In this document: positions 1 through 6,210 of the stretch, piece after piece
How the letters are laid out: the number at the start of each line of letters is the position of its first letter
How positions within the stretch are numbered: the first letter of the stretch is position 1
Assembly (NCBI GenBank): GCA_015063655.1
Contig: SVTU01000011.1
Span: forward strand, 1-8,492
Length of the DNA: 8,492 nucleotides
Direction: 5' to 3'
Source of the DNA: Oscillospiraceae bacterium
Lineage (GTDB): Bacteria; Bacillota; Clostridia; Oscillospirales; CAG-272
Made by a program: the position numbers and the translations under genes
The notes under the pieces: model-generated
Told to the model about the DNA's origin: nothing
The model's input: the letters and a program-made list of their open reading frames with translations, nothing else
Databases searched by the model: none

Positions 1-204
1 GGCTCGGGCAGCCTGAGAACGCTGATGGCCTTCCCCTCCATCTTCAAGGGCGAGCATATCAAGCACACCAAAATGGTAGCCGTGCACGAGGGACATGACA
101 TCACCGTTACCTTCGATAAGCCCACACCCCTGCAGATCGACGGCGAAACGCATACCGACATCACAAGCTACCGTGTACTTGCCAAAGCACCCGCCAAAGT
201 ATAA
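1..204 (+). CDS. Diacylglycerol/lipid kinase (YegS/DgkB-like), C-terminal fragment
   Basis: The 5' end lies outside the window; frame 1 is open from base 1 to a TAA at 202-204, giving the last 67 residues. The fragment has the alternating beta-strand character of the C-terminal domain of soluble diacylglycerol/sphingosine-type kinases, and the typical closing motif QIDGE (about residues 47-51 of the fragment), in which the acidic residues belong to the structural metal/active-site region of the YegS/DgkB fold. Members phosphorylate diacylglycerol or related lipids with ATP; in Gram-positives DgkB recycles diacylglycerol left by lipoteichoic acid synthesis. The ATP-binding GGDGT part is not visible, so substrate cannot be stated. 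It converges on the minus-strand permease operon and ends directly at a strong terminator. The family call rests on a short tail and is moderately sure. Confidence 0.7.
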   Translation, partial: GSGSLRTLMAFPSIFKGEHIKHTKMVAVHEGHDITVTFDKPTPLQIDGETHTDITSYRVLAKAPAKV

Positions 205-247
205 AAAAGTGGCTGTCTCAAATGGGCAATTTGAGACAGCCATTTTT
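203..247. terminator. Bidirectional intrinsic terminator between lipid kinase and permease operon
   Basis: A perfect 14-bp inverted repeat (210-223 with 229-242, loop GGGCA) is followed on the plus strand by T5 (243-247) and on the minus strand by the complement of an A6 run (203-208). It therefore has a U tract in both directions and sits between two convergent genes. It begins six bases after the kinase stop codon. On the minus strand it lies about 185 bases beyond the permease stop, so that transcript would carry a long 3' tail. Confidence 0.85.
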
Positions 248-427
248 AGAGAATAGGCAGATTTGAGCAAGAAGCGTCGTTCTCGGGGATGTGAGGTGTA
301 CAAACAGCCCCAATGGGCTTGAACCATTAAGCCGCGAACTGTCTCATGTACGTTTGAGGCGTATCTGAGATAGTTTTTTGCTGTTTTTACGGACTTTTTC
401 GGTCTTGCCAAAGGTGAGGCACCCTTG
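248..427. repeat. Non-coding spacer with further hairpins; possible dispersed intergenic element
   Basis: No convincing gene is seen here. Two secondary structures are visible. One is a 5-bp hairpin with arms AGCCC and GGGCT around 307-319. The other is a 10-bp stem with one G-U pair, with arms AACTGTCTCA (337-346) and TGAGATAGTT (366-375), running into T6 (374-379) and so terminator-like on the plus strand. The CTGTCTCA core of that arm also occurs in the terminator at 210-242, so the block 210-379 is bounded by related inverted repeats. This layout resembles a short intergenic mobile or MITE-like unit, but copy number cannot be judged from one window. Confidence 0.25.
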
Positions 428-1096
428 TTAATTCAGCCAACCCTTTTTATACATCAGTCGGCTCACAAGCAGGGTAAATACCACGCCAACGGGCACCATG
501 ATGCCCACCGTACCCGCATTGAGCGCAGGCACGCAAACAAACAAAATCAGCATCAGCGTTACGGGTGCAATGGCGATCTTCCAATTTCGCGACACGAACA
601 CCACGCCAAGTCCGCCGAAGAGAGCGGGCAGGATCTGCGCAAAGGCAGGTGCCAGCACGGGGGCGGAGAGAAGCGGGGAGAGCGGAACGATCAGGATCAC
701 GCCAAGCAAAATGATCAGCGTGGTCACAATGCTGGATACGGCGATGGCAACGGTGGATACCACCTCGCCCTCCTCCGAGCTTGCCTTTACGCCCGTCTGC
801 TCTAAGGCATTGATGGCACACGGAAGCTTGAGACTAGATATATTACCGGTTACAAACGACAGATACGAGCCGCCTGCACCCAGCATGGGAATGTATGTAA
901 TCGTTTCGATCACACCAACCGCCCAGTACATGGGAGCGGTAGCGAACAAGCCGAGCACCAAGCCCTTCCAATCAGGAAGCACGCCATAAAGAAGGCAAAC
1001 CACAACGGGGAATGCCAGCAAGATCAACATCATGGAAAGATTCCAAATGCGTCCCCACGTGTGAACGCTATCCATATACGTTGTATTCTTTTTCAT
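428..1096 (-). CDS. Integral membrane protein, partner of DUF5058 permease
   Basis: This 222-residue protein has about six hydrophobic helices (roughly residues 19-39, 45-65, 112-139, 146-168, 173-190, 196-215). Between the second and third lies a conserved-looking loop with a MLGAGGSYLSFVTGN segment (71-85), rich in Gly, Ser and Thr, that could line a substrate path. Related clostridial proteins are often labelled 'small-conductance mechanosensitive channel', but no MscS domain is recognisable, so I would not carry that name over. It starts 12 bases after the stop of the upstream DUF5058 gene with an ideal AAGGAGG site, so the two are co-translated and likely form one complex. Substrate and direction of transport are unknown. 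That it is a membrane protein is certain; transporter function is inference. Confidence 0.75.
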   Translation of the reverse strand: MKKNTTYMDSVHTWGRIWNLSMMLILLAFPVVVCLLYGVLPDWKGLVLGLFATAPMYWAVGVIETITYIPMLGAGGSYLSFVTGNISSLKLPCAINALEQTGVKASSEEGEVVSTVAIAVSSIVTTLIILLGVILIVPLSPLLSAPVLAPAFAQILPALFGGLGVVFVSRNWKIAIAPVTLMLILFVCVPALNAGTVGIMVPVGVVFTLLVSRLMYKKGWLN

Positions 1097-1108
1097 TTTC
1101 TTTCCTCC

Positions 1109-1846
1109 TTAGCCTAGCCAAGCCGTGATCGGAATGGCACTTGCCATGCCCGAAAGCAGGCTCACGGGCAAAGCGTAATCCGAAATCCACTGCACCTTCA
1201 GCACCTTGACAAGCAAGCCCGACAGCAGCATCACCAAAGCGGATACCGCCATCACGCAAACGGGAATCAAGCCTGCCGTAGAGCCTTGAAGCACCGTAGA
1301 CACGTCGCAGAACACGTATCCCACAAAGGCAGAGATCATACCGATAAACATGGCGGCCGACATGATGTCTGCCCATTTTTTATCCTTCTGCTCACGCACC
1401 ACCATCTGATTTTGCATTTTTTTGCAAAGCACGGGCACAAGCCAAATGCCCACCATAATGCTCAGCGTCATCACAGAGGCGATGGTCACGTACTGGGTAG
1501 CAGTAAGATCGGGGGCTTGACCGAAGGTCAACCCCATGGCGCTTTCAGCATTGGCGGCGGCTATCGTTTCATAGGACAGCGAGCCAACCACGCTCAGGCG
1601 CAGCCACGGCAACGGAAGCCCGAGGTCCTTGGCCAGCGTGATCACGCTAATCACGATCGCCACAGCGGGGGCGATCGTAAAGACTGCCGCCGTGGCGGCA
1701 ATACGGCGGAGCTTCTTTTTCTCCATACCGATCGCCACGCCTCGCCGCCAGGCCTTGACCAAGAAAAACACGGACTGCGCCAACACGGCCGCAATGATCA
1801 GAGCGACCAGCGCAAACAAAATCGGACTGTTAATATCAAACGTCAT
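1109..1846 (-). CDS. DUF5058 family membrane protein (putative permease subunit)
   Basis: The 245-residue protein has about six transmembrane segments (approximately 9-31, 49-71, 117-140, 160-182, 190-215, 224-243). A basic cytosolic stretch lies after the first (KAWRRG...MEKKKLRR, 32-48) and another after the third (141-158), consistent with the positive-inside rule. The loop after helix 2 carries WLRLSVVGSLSYE (81-93). Length, topology and this motif fit DUF5058, a family I know mainly from Clostridia with no established function. The start is supported by AAGGAGA a few bases upstream. It is the first gene of a two-gene operon with the 222-residue membrane protein. No enzyme or binding protein in the window hints at the substrate. 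Confidence 0.7.
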   Translation of the reverse strand: MTFDINSPILFALVALIIAAVLAQSVFFLVKAWRRGVAIGMEKKKLRRIAATAAVFTIAPAVAIVISVITLAKDLGLPLPWLRLSVVGSLSYETIAAANAESAMGLTFGQAPDLTATQYVTIASVMTLSIMVGIWLVPVLCKKMQNQMVVREQKDKKWADIMSAAMFIGMISAFVGYVFCDVSTVLQGSTAGLIPVCVMAVSALVMLLSGLLVKVLKVQWISDYALPVSLLSGMASAIPITAWLG

Positions 1847-1876
1847 ATCGTTTCTCCTTATCCAAGAGTTTTCTTT

Positions 1877-1905
1877 ATTTTACCACAAATCACGTCATCA
1901 CGCAA
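1877..1905 (-). promoter_or_regulatory. Promoter of the DUF5058 permease operon
   Basis: Read on the minus strand there is a TTGCGT -35 (1900-1905), a 17-base spacer, and a TAAAAT -10 (1877-1882) preceded by TGG, an extended -10. The -35 is weak (three matches to TTGACA), the extended -10 compensates. Predicted transcription start is near 1870, leaving a leader of about 24 bases with the ribosome binding site. Confidence 0.6.
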
Positions 1906-2009
1906 GCCTATTAGACAGAATTCTTAAAAAACGCCTCGTCTTGCGCCTTCCATGTTCATTATGGGAAGCATGTGCCATCCAATTATACTTTTTTCTACTC
2001 TGCAAAGGC

Positions 2010-2038
2010 TTGACAAATGCCCAAAAACGTGATATAAT
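2010..2038 (+). promoter_or_regulatory. Consensus SigA promoter of the lipoprotein gene
   Basis: Perfect TTGACA (2010-2015), 17-base spacer, perfect TATAAT (2033-2038), plus a TG dinucleotide at 2030-2031 making an extended -10. Predicted start is near 2045, giving a leader of about 57 bases before the ATG at 2102. With so many matches it should be strong unless repressed. The rest of the spacer 1906-2009 shows nothing I can name. Confidence 0.88.
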
Positions 2039-2101
2039 ATGCATAGATGAACGCCTCACAGGGTGCGGGATTCGAATTTGACTGTGAAAGGAATACAGAA
2101 C

Positions 2102-2860
2102 ATGAAAAAAATTTTAGCAGTTGTGATAGCTTGCTTGCTGATGTGCGGCATGCTGGTTTCCTGCGATAATGCGGAAAAAATGCTTGAAAAAGCCGATGCC
2201 GCCCTGGAGGAAGCCCCTTACACCATGACCATGAAGATGGATTTTGAGACAGATAACAAAGATATCAACAAAATTTTCTCTGCCATGAACATGGAGTTCC
2301 CCGTAACCGTGGACGGTAAAAACGTTGCCATGGATATGAGCATGGAGATGATGGGCTATACCGCCGACATCAATATTACCGTGGCTGATATGGTCATGTA
2401 CTACAACATTGAAATGTTGGGACAAAGCACGAAGATGAAGGCCGACCTAAGTCAGGAGCAGTATGAAGAGTTTATGGAAGAAAACAATGCCGAAATGATG
2501 GTCGATCCCGAAGATTTCGAAGAGCTGACCGTTGAGAAAAAGGACGGCAAAAAGTACATCACCTGTAACGGCATCAGCGATGACGGCATCAAGGAGCTGA
2601 ATGACATGATGGCAGATTCTCTTAACGCTGTCAAGGGTAAGGCTACCGTCAGCGACGTTTCGTTCGTTATCACCTTGAGCGACGGTAAGTACGAGTCCAT
2701 GGCTATGACCTGTGTTTACTCGGTAACCGTAGCGGGCGAAACCTGCAACGTAACGTGTAGCATGAGTGCGACATTCTCTTACGATAACGTCGCCAAGATC
2801 ACCGCTCCCGCCGACGCTAACACCTATCAGCAATCGAAGTTCGACGACCTCATGGGTTAA
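2102..2860 (+). CDS. Methionine-rich secreted lipoprotein, LppX/LolA-like size and pattern
   Basis: The 252-residue product begins with a classic lipoprotein signal peptide: MKK, a hydrophobic core, then lipobox LVSC with Cys21 as the lipidated residue, so it is expected on the outer face of the cytoplasmic membrane. I chose the ATG at 2102, not the in-frame ATG at 2063, because AAAGGA lies at 2087-2092 and the signal peptide starts exactly there. The mature part alternates hydrophobic and polar residues in predicted beta strands, as in LppX/LolA-like barrels that hold lipids; that resemblance is only by pattern. It contains about 24 Met in 231 mature residues, clustered at 42-46, 62-64, 77-84 and 97-99, and four Cys (155, 204, 215, 219) that could form disulfides. 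It stands alone between its own promoter and terminator. Function is unknown. Confidence 0.85.
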   Translation: MKKILAVVIACLLMCGMLVSCDNAEKMLEKADAALEEAPYTMTMKMDFETDNKDINKIFSAMNMEFPVTVDGKNVAMDMSMEMMGYTADINITVADMVMYYNIEMLGQSTKMKADLSQEQYEEFMEENNAEMMVDPEDFEELTVEKKDGKKYITCNGISDDGIKELNDMMADSLNAVKGKATVSDVSFVITLSDGKYESMAMTCVYSVTVAGETCNVTCSMSATFSYDNVAKITAPADANTYQQSKFDDLMG

Positions 2861-2865
2861 ATCAT

Positions 2866-2920
2866 CATAAAACAGACAAGGGACTGAGCCGTAACGGCTC
2901 AGTCCCTTGTCTGTTTTATG
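2866..2920. terminator. Perfect 26-bp inverted-repeat bidirectional terminator
   Basis: Bases 2866-2891 are the exact reverse complement of 2895-2920, with a three-base loop TAA. The GC-rich core (GGGACTGAGCCG and its partner) is flanked by AAAA/TTTT, so each strand ends its hairpin in a short U run. It follows the lipoprotein stop by five bases. It also contains the stop codon of the convergent DUF1667 gene (2916-2918) within its arm. It thus closes both transcripts in the least possible space. Confidence 0.92.
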
Positions 2921-3263
2921 CGTTTGCCGTTGCCACCACGTTGGCCCCCGTACCGAGGATATTCTCCACGATCACGTCACCCGCCTTGACGTTGGCAGGC
3001 ACACGGGCCTCGTTGACGACCTTCATGCAGTCGAACAACAGCTCCTTGGGAATGGTGCGGTCGGTCTTGCAGGGGATCACGCCGCCGCCCACAAGAGGAG
3101 CGGTGGTGGTCAGTGTGCGCATCGGTGCCACACACTCCGCCTTGGCGTACTCCTCGCCGCGGCGGCAGGTGTGTCCGCTGACGGACAAAACCTCCTTACC
3201 CTCCAGCTCTACCTTAAGCTGACAGCCCTTGGGGCATACGATACAGGTCAATTCACGAATCAT
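2916..3263 (-). CDS. DUF1667 protein, putative Fe-S subunit of G3P dehydrogenase-like complex
   Basis: This is a 115-residue cytosolic protein. Near the N-terminus is a C-x2-C-x3-C cluster (Cys7, 10, 14: CIVCPKGC), then Cys33 in HTCRRG, Cys44 in AECVAPMR, and Cys65 and Cys79 later. This cysteine pattern and length fit DUF1667 (PF07892), thought to bind an iron-sulfur cluster. I chose the ATG at 3263 because family members begin with (M)xELTCIVCP; an in-frame ATG at 3299 would add 12 residues and overlap the upstream gene. A purine-rich AAAGGA lies about 12 bases upstream, slightly far. In many clostridial and Thermotoga genomes this gene is third after the two flavoproteins, as here, suggesting a role in electron transfer analogous to GlpC, but it lacks GlpC's sequence. 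The family call is firm, the role is inference. Confidence 0.85.
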   Translation of the reverse strand: MIRELTCIVCPKGCQLKVELEGKEVLSVSGHTCRRGEEYAKAECVAPMRTLTTTAPLVGGGVIPCKTDRTIPKELLFDCMKVVNEARVPANVKAGDVIVENILGTGANVVATANA

Positions 3264-3285
3264 GTTCTTCACCGTTCCTTTCCCA

Positions 3286-4530
3286 TTATGCCAAGCCAAA
3301 GGTCAGCGTATCGGTGGTCAAGCCACGGATCATATCTGCCTTCAGCGTTACCGTTTCCATCTCACCGGGAGCAACCTTTGCCTTCTTCTTGGAGAGAATG
3401 ACACGCTCACCGTCACACACCGTGATAGTCACGTCACGGTAAACGTCAGCCACACGGAAATAAACCGTCAGATCCTGCTCGGCCGTGATCTTCTGAGGCA
3501 CGGTGTAGCGGATCTTACCATCGGTCACGAGGCGAACGCTTCTGTCGGACACACGCCCTCCGTTGATATACGCCGCAGCGGCACGTCCCGCAATATCGGC
3601 CTCCTCGGACACGTAGTCCACAAGGTCATGCACGTGAAGCACGTTGCCGCAGGCAAAGATACCCTCGGTCGAGGTCTCTCTGTTTTGGTCGACCACCGCA
3701 CCGTTGGTCACACGGTCAAGCGGAATGCCTGCGCTCTTGGTCAGCTCGTTTTCGGGGATCAAGCCGCAGGAGAGCAGCAGCGTATCGCACTCTATGTACT
3801 GTCTGGTTTCGGCAATGGGCTTGCGTCTCTCGTCCACCTTGGCAATGGTCACGCCCGTCACTCTGTCCTTGCCGTGGATCTCCACCACGGTATGAGACAG
3901 CATCAGCGGAATATCAAAGTCGTGCAGGCACTGCTGAATGTTACGTGCAAGACCGCCCGAATAGGGCATCAGCTCACACACAGCCTTGACCTCGGCACCC
4001 TCCAGGGTCATTCTTCTTGCCATGATCAGACCAATATCACCTGAGCCTAAGATCACGACCTTCTTACCGGGCATATAGCCGTCCATGTTCACAAACTTCT
4101 GTGCCGTTCCCGCCGTAAAGATACCCGACGGACGGTAGCCCGCAATGTTGAGCGCACCCTTCGGACGCTCACGGCAGCCCATGGCCAAAATGATGGCCTT
4201 TGCCTCGATGGTGAACATGCCATCCTCGCTGTTCATAGCGGTTACCACCTTGTTGGGGGCAATATCCAGCACCATGGTGTTCAGCTTAAAGGGGATCTGT
4301 CTCTCTCTGACCTGAAGCTCGTAGCGGTAGGCGTACTCGGGACCCGTCAGCTCCTCCTTGAAGCGGTGCAGACCAAAGCCGTTGTGAATGCACTGGCGCA
4401 GAATGCCGCCAAGTGCCTTGTCTCTTTCCAAAATCAAGATGCTGCGAATGCCCGCATCATAGGCTGCCACGGCAGCGCTCATGCCGGCAGGGCCGCCGCC
4501 GACAATGACCAAATCAACCTTCTGATTCAT
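3286..4530 (-). CDS. FAD/NAD(P)-dependent oxidoreductase, GlpB-position flavoprotein
   Basis: A 414-residue two-dinucleotide-binding flavoprotein. The FAD Rossmann motif GGGPAG is at 11-16, GGILRQCIHNGFG at 41-53, CRERP at 119-123, an NAD(P) motif GSGDIG at 162-167, and the second FAD contact STEGIFACGN at 287-296. The last 80 residues (about 335-414) form a beta-rich tail separate from the nucleotide domains, common in this subfamily. It lacks the redox-active CxxC of thioredoxin reductases, and the set GILRQC/CRERP marks the group that travels with GlpA-like dehydrogenase and DUF1667. It probably passes electrons from the partner dehydrogenase to NAD(P) or an unknown carrier. It begins one base after the stop of the upstream gene, with an AAGGGGG site, indicating translational coupling. 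Protein class is sure; partner and electron acceptor are inferred. Confidence 0.88.
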   Translation of the reverse strand: MNQKVDLVIVGGGPAGMSAAVAAYDAGIRSILILERDKALGGILRQCIHNGFGLHRFKEELTGPEYAYRYELQVRERQIPFKLNTMVLDIAPNKVVTAMNSEDGMFTIEAKAIILAMGCRERPKGALNIAGYRPSGIFTAGTAQKFVNMDGYMPGKKVVILGSGDIGLIMARRMTLEGAEVKAVCELMPYSGGLARNIQQCLHDFDIPLMLSHTVVEIHGKDRVTGVTIAKVDERRKPIAETRQYIECDTLLLSCGLIPENELTKSAGIPLDRVTNGAVVDQNRETSTEGIFACGNVLHVHDLVDYVSEEADIAGRAAAAYINGGRVSDRSVRLVTDGKIRYTVPQKITAEQDLTVYFRVADVYRDVTITVCDGERVILSKKKAKVAPGEMETVTLKADMIRGLTTDTLTFGLA

Positions 4531-4531
4531 A

Positions 4532-5962
4532 TCAGTTATCCCCCTTCGTCTTTCCGTAATTGATCACAGAGCCACGGCCAAACTTGGTGACCTGCTCAAA
4601 AGGAATGTTCAGCTCACGCGAGAGGATCGACACGACCATGGGAGAGCAGAAGCCGCCCTGGCAACGACCCATACCGCTTCTGGTTCTGCGCTTGATGCCG
4701 TCAACGTCGGTGGCACCGGGATTCTGATGGATGGCGGCCACGATCTCTCCCTCTGTCACACCCTCGCAACGGCACACGATGCGTCCGTAGCGGGGATCCT
4801 TCTCGATGATCTTGTTCTTTTCCTCGGCCGTCATCTCACGGAAGGCATGAGCAGGCTTGCGAATGGGGTTGTAATCGGCCTTCTCCTCGGTCTTCATGCC
4901 CATGCCCGAGAGAAGCTCAACCACGTATTCGGCGATAGCGGGGGCAGAGGAAAGGCCGGGGCTCTCGATGCCGCCTAAGGTCACCACGCCGTCACGGCTC
5001 TTGATGATAAAGTCGCCCGTGCTGCCCACGGCACGCAGACCGCAGAAGGATGTGATCGTTTTGAAATACGGAATGTTGGCCACGTTCTCTCCTGCCTTGT
5101 CGTAGATGGTGGCAAAGCCCTCAGCCGTGGTGGCATTGTTCTCCTTGTCCTCAATATCCACAGCGGTGGGTCCAAGCAGCAGGTTGCCGTCCACCGTGGG
5201 AGATACCAGAATACCCTTACCCATCTTGGTGGGGGTGTGGAAGATGGTCTTGTCCGTAAAGTCGCCCACTTCCTTATCAAGCACCATGTACTCACCGCGT
5301 CTAGGGGTTACGGTAAAGTCTCCGTCGCCCGTCATAGCGGCGATACGGTCGGCGTACAGTCCTGCACTGTTGACCACGTACTGTGCGCTCACGGCTCTGC
5401 CGTCCTCGGCATAGACCGTGTATGCTCCGTCCTTCTTCTCTATGTTGCACACGCAGAAGTTAAGCATCAGCTCTGCCCCGTTGTCCATGGCGTTGCCGAC
5501 AGCGGCGATGGTCAGCTCATACGGACATACGATAGCACCCGTAGGGGCGTAGAGTGCGCAGGTCAGGTCGGGGTTAAGATGGGGCTCCATGGCAAACAGC
5601 TCGTCCTTCTCCAACAGGCGCAGGCCCTTCACGCCGTTCTGCTTTCCTCTCTCCAAAATGGCCTCAACCTCGGCACGCTCATGCTCGAAGGCCACCACAA
5701 GAGAGCCGTTGTTGCGATACTTAACGCCAAGCTCTCGGGTGACGGTGGGCATCAGCTCCGAGCCTCTGACGTTCATTTTCGCCTTCATACTGCCAACCTT
5801 GGCATCAAAGCCCGCATGAACGATGGCACTGTTGGCACGGGTTGCGCCCATGGCTACGTCGTTTTCCTTGTCCAGAAGAACGACCCTCAGGTCATACTTG
5901 GCAAGCGTGCGTGCGATCATACCGCCAACCACGCCTGCACCGATTACTACTACGTCGTACAT
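4532..5962 (-). CDS. glpA: GlpA-like FAD-dependent glycerol-3-phosphate dehydrogenase with BFD [2Fe-2S] domain
   Basis: The 476-residue protein has a DAO-type flavoprotein domain (about 1-360) and a C-terminal BFD-like iron-sulfur domain (about 390-455). The FAD motif is GAGVVGG (8-14); GATRANSAIVHAGFD (39-53) is the substrate/flavin loop of the GlpD/GlpA/LhgO class. Four cysteines, C397-x-C399 and C434-x4-C439, are placed to hold a [2Fe-2S] cluster. It likely oxidises sn-glycerol 3-phosphate to dihydroxyacetone phosphate in the cytosol; 2-hydroxyglutarate or another 2-hydroxy acid cannot be excluded. I used the ATG at 5962 because the GxGxxG fold starts there and AAAGG precedes it by nine bases; the longer frame to 6037 would run through the leader hairpin. 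First gene of a three-gene operon. No glpK or glpF is present here, which weakens the glycerol assignment. Confidence 0.8.
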   Translation of the reverse strand: MYDVVVIGAGVVGGMIARTLAKYDLRVVLLDKENDVAMGATRANSAIVHAGFDAKVGSMKAKMNVRGSELMPTVTRELGVKYRNNGSLVVAFEHERAEVEAILERGKQNGVKGLRLLEKDELFAMEPHLNPDLTCALYAPTGAIVCPYELTIAAVGNAMDNGAELMLNFCVCNIEKKDGAYTVYAEDGRAVSAQYVVNSAGLYADRIAAMTGDGDFTVTPRRGEYMVLDKEVGDFTDKTIFHTPTKMGKGILVSPTVDGNLLLGPTAVDIEDKENNATTAEGFATIYDKAGENVANIPYFKTITSFCGLRAVGSTGDFIIKSRDGVVTLGGIESPGLSSAPAIAEYVVELLSGMGMKTEEKADYNPIRKPAHAFREMTAEEKNKIIEKDPRYGRIVCRCEGVTEGEIVAAIHQNPGATDVDGIKRRTRSGMGRCQGGFCSPMVVSILSRELNIPFEQVTKFGRGSVINYGKTKGDN

Positions 5963-5994
5963 AATTCTCTGCCTTTCTTTTTTGATACCGACAC

Positions 5995-6050
5995 AAAAAA
6001 AGAGGATGCACAAAAATACGGGACAGCCGTCTCGCATTTTTACGCATCTC
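5995..6050 (-). terminator. Leader hairpin with U7: probable attenuator of the redox operon
   Basis: In the minus-strand leader (start near 6073, ATG at 5962) bases 6050-6030 pair with 6023-6002 in a stem of about 20 bp, with a few G-U pairs, one mismatch and one bulge, closed by a six-base loop. It runs straight into U7 (complement of A 5995-6001). No minus-strand gene lies upstream for it to end, so it is best read as a conditional terminator. Glycerol genes of Bacillota, such as glpD of Bacillus subtilis, are known to use a leader terminator overridden by GlpP with glycerol 3-phosphate. The GAUGCA at about 6065-6060 could pair with the 3' arm as a competing structure. The hairpin is seen; the regulator is inferred. 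Confidence 0.72.
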
Positions 6051-6079
6051 CAAATCTCTGCATCTTTTCAATTATGGAT

Positions 6080-6108
6080 ATTATATCACATTTGCCCCTC
6101 TCTGTCAA
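6080..6108 (-). promoter_or_regulatory. Consensus SigA promoter of the GlpA-like operon
   Basis: Read on the minus strand: perfect TTGACA (6103-6108), 17-base spacer, perfect TATAAT (6080-6085) with TG two positions upstream as extended -10. Predicted start near 6073 leaves a leader of about 110 bases that holds the attenuator. The -35 is embedded in TTGACAGAG (6108 to 6100), which recurs inverted on the nadA side. Confidence 0.9.
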
Positions 6109-6130
6109 TAGCAAATGAAAAATTTCAAAA

Positions 6131-6154
6131 AACTTGACAGAGAACTTGACAGAT
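6131..6154 (+). promoter_or_regulatory. Tandem 12-bp repeat, candidate operator at the nadA promoter
   Basis: AACTTGACAGAG (6131-6142) and AACTTGACAGAT (6143-6154) match at 11 of 12 bases and are spaced by about one helical turn. The second copy supplies the -35 of nadA; the first is not a functional -35, because no -10 lies at the right distance. TTGACAGAG occurs again inverted at 6100-6108. A repressor of NAD synthesis such as NiaR would be a reasonable binder, but I cannot match its motif with confidence. Confidence 0.45.
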
Positions 6155-6174
6155 GACAAATTTCGTGGTATAAT
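6146..6174 (+). promoter_or_regulatory. Consensus SigA promoter of the nadABC operon
   Basis: Perfect TTGACA (6146-6151), 17-base spacer, perfect TATAAT (6169-6174), with TG at 6166-6167 as extended -10. Predicted start near 6181 gives a leader of only about 30 bases before the nadA ATG, with no room for a riboswitch, so control is more likely at the operator. Confidence 0.9.
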
Positions 6175-6210
6175 GTCGAGGATCAAAATGCAATCCACTG
6201 CGAGGCTGTT

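Noticed and set aside
428..1096. Mechanosensitive channel (MscS) annotation for the 222-residue membrane protein
   Set aside because: No MscS pore helix or beta domain can be seen; only the topology of a generic six-helix membrane protein is supported.
1927..2009. Possible terminator on the minus strand around the CTTCC/GGAAG repeat (about 1948-1970)
   Set aside because: The stem is only five to six base pairs with a ten-base loop, and no upstream minus-strand gene needs it.
2061..2084. GGGATTCGAAT segment resembling a tRNA T-arm
   Set aside because: The flanks do not pair into a T stem, and no acceptor or anticodon arm is nearby; it lies in the lipoprotein leader.
3229..4044. Long plus-strand open frame opposite the FAD/NAD oxidoreductase
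   Set aside because: Antisense shadow of a well-supported flavoprotein; its His-rich composition is that of a reverse-complement frame.
6002..6050. Known riboswitch class in the redox-operon leader
   Set aside because: The leader is one long hairpin with a U tract and lacks the multi-helix core or conserved motifs of riboswitches I know.
5237..6118. Long plus-strand open frame opposite the GlpA-like gene
   Set aside because: It is antisense to a gene with clear motifs, is His/Cys-rich without domain features, and has no ribosome binding site.
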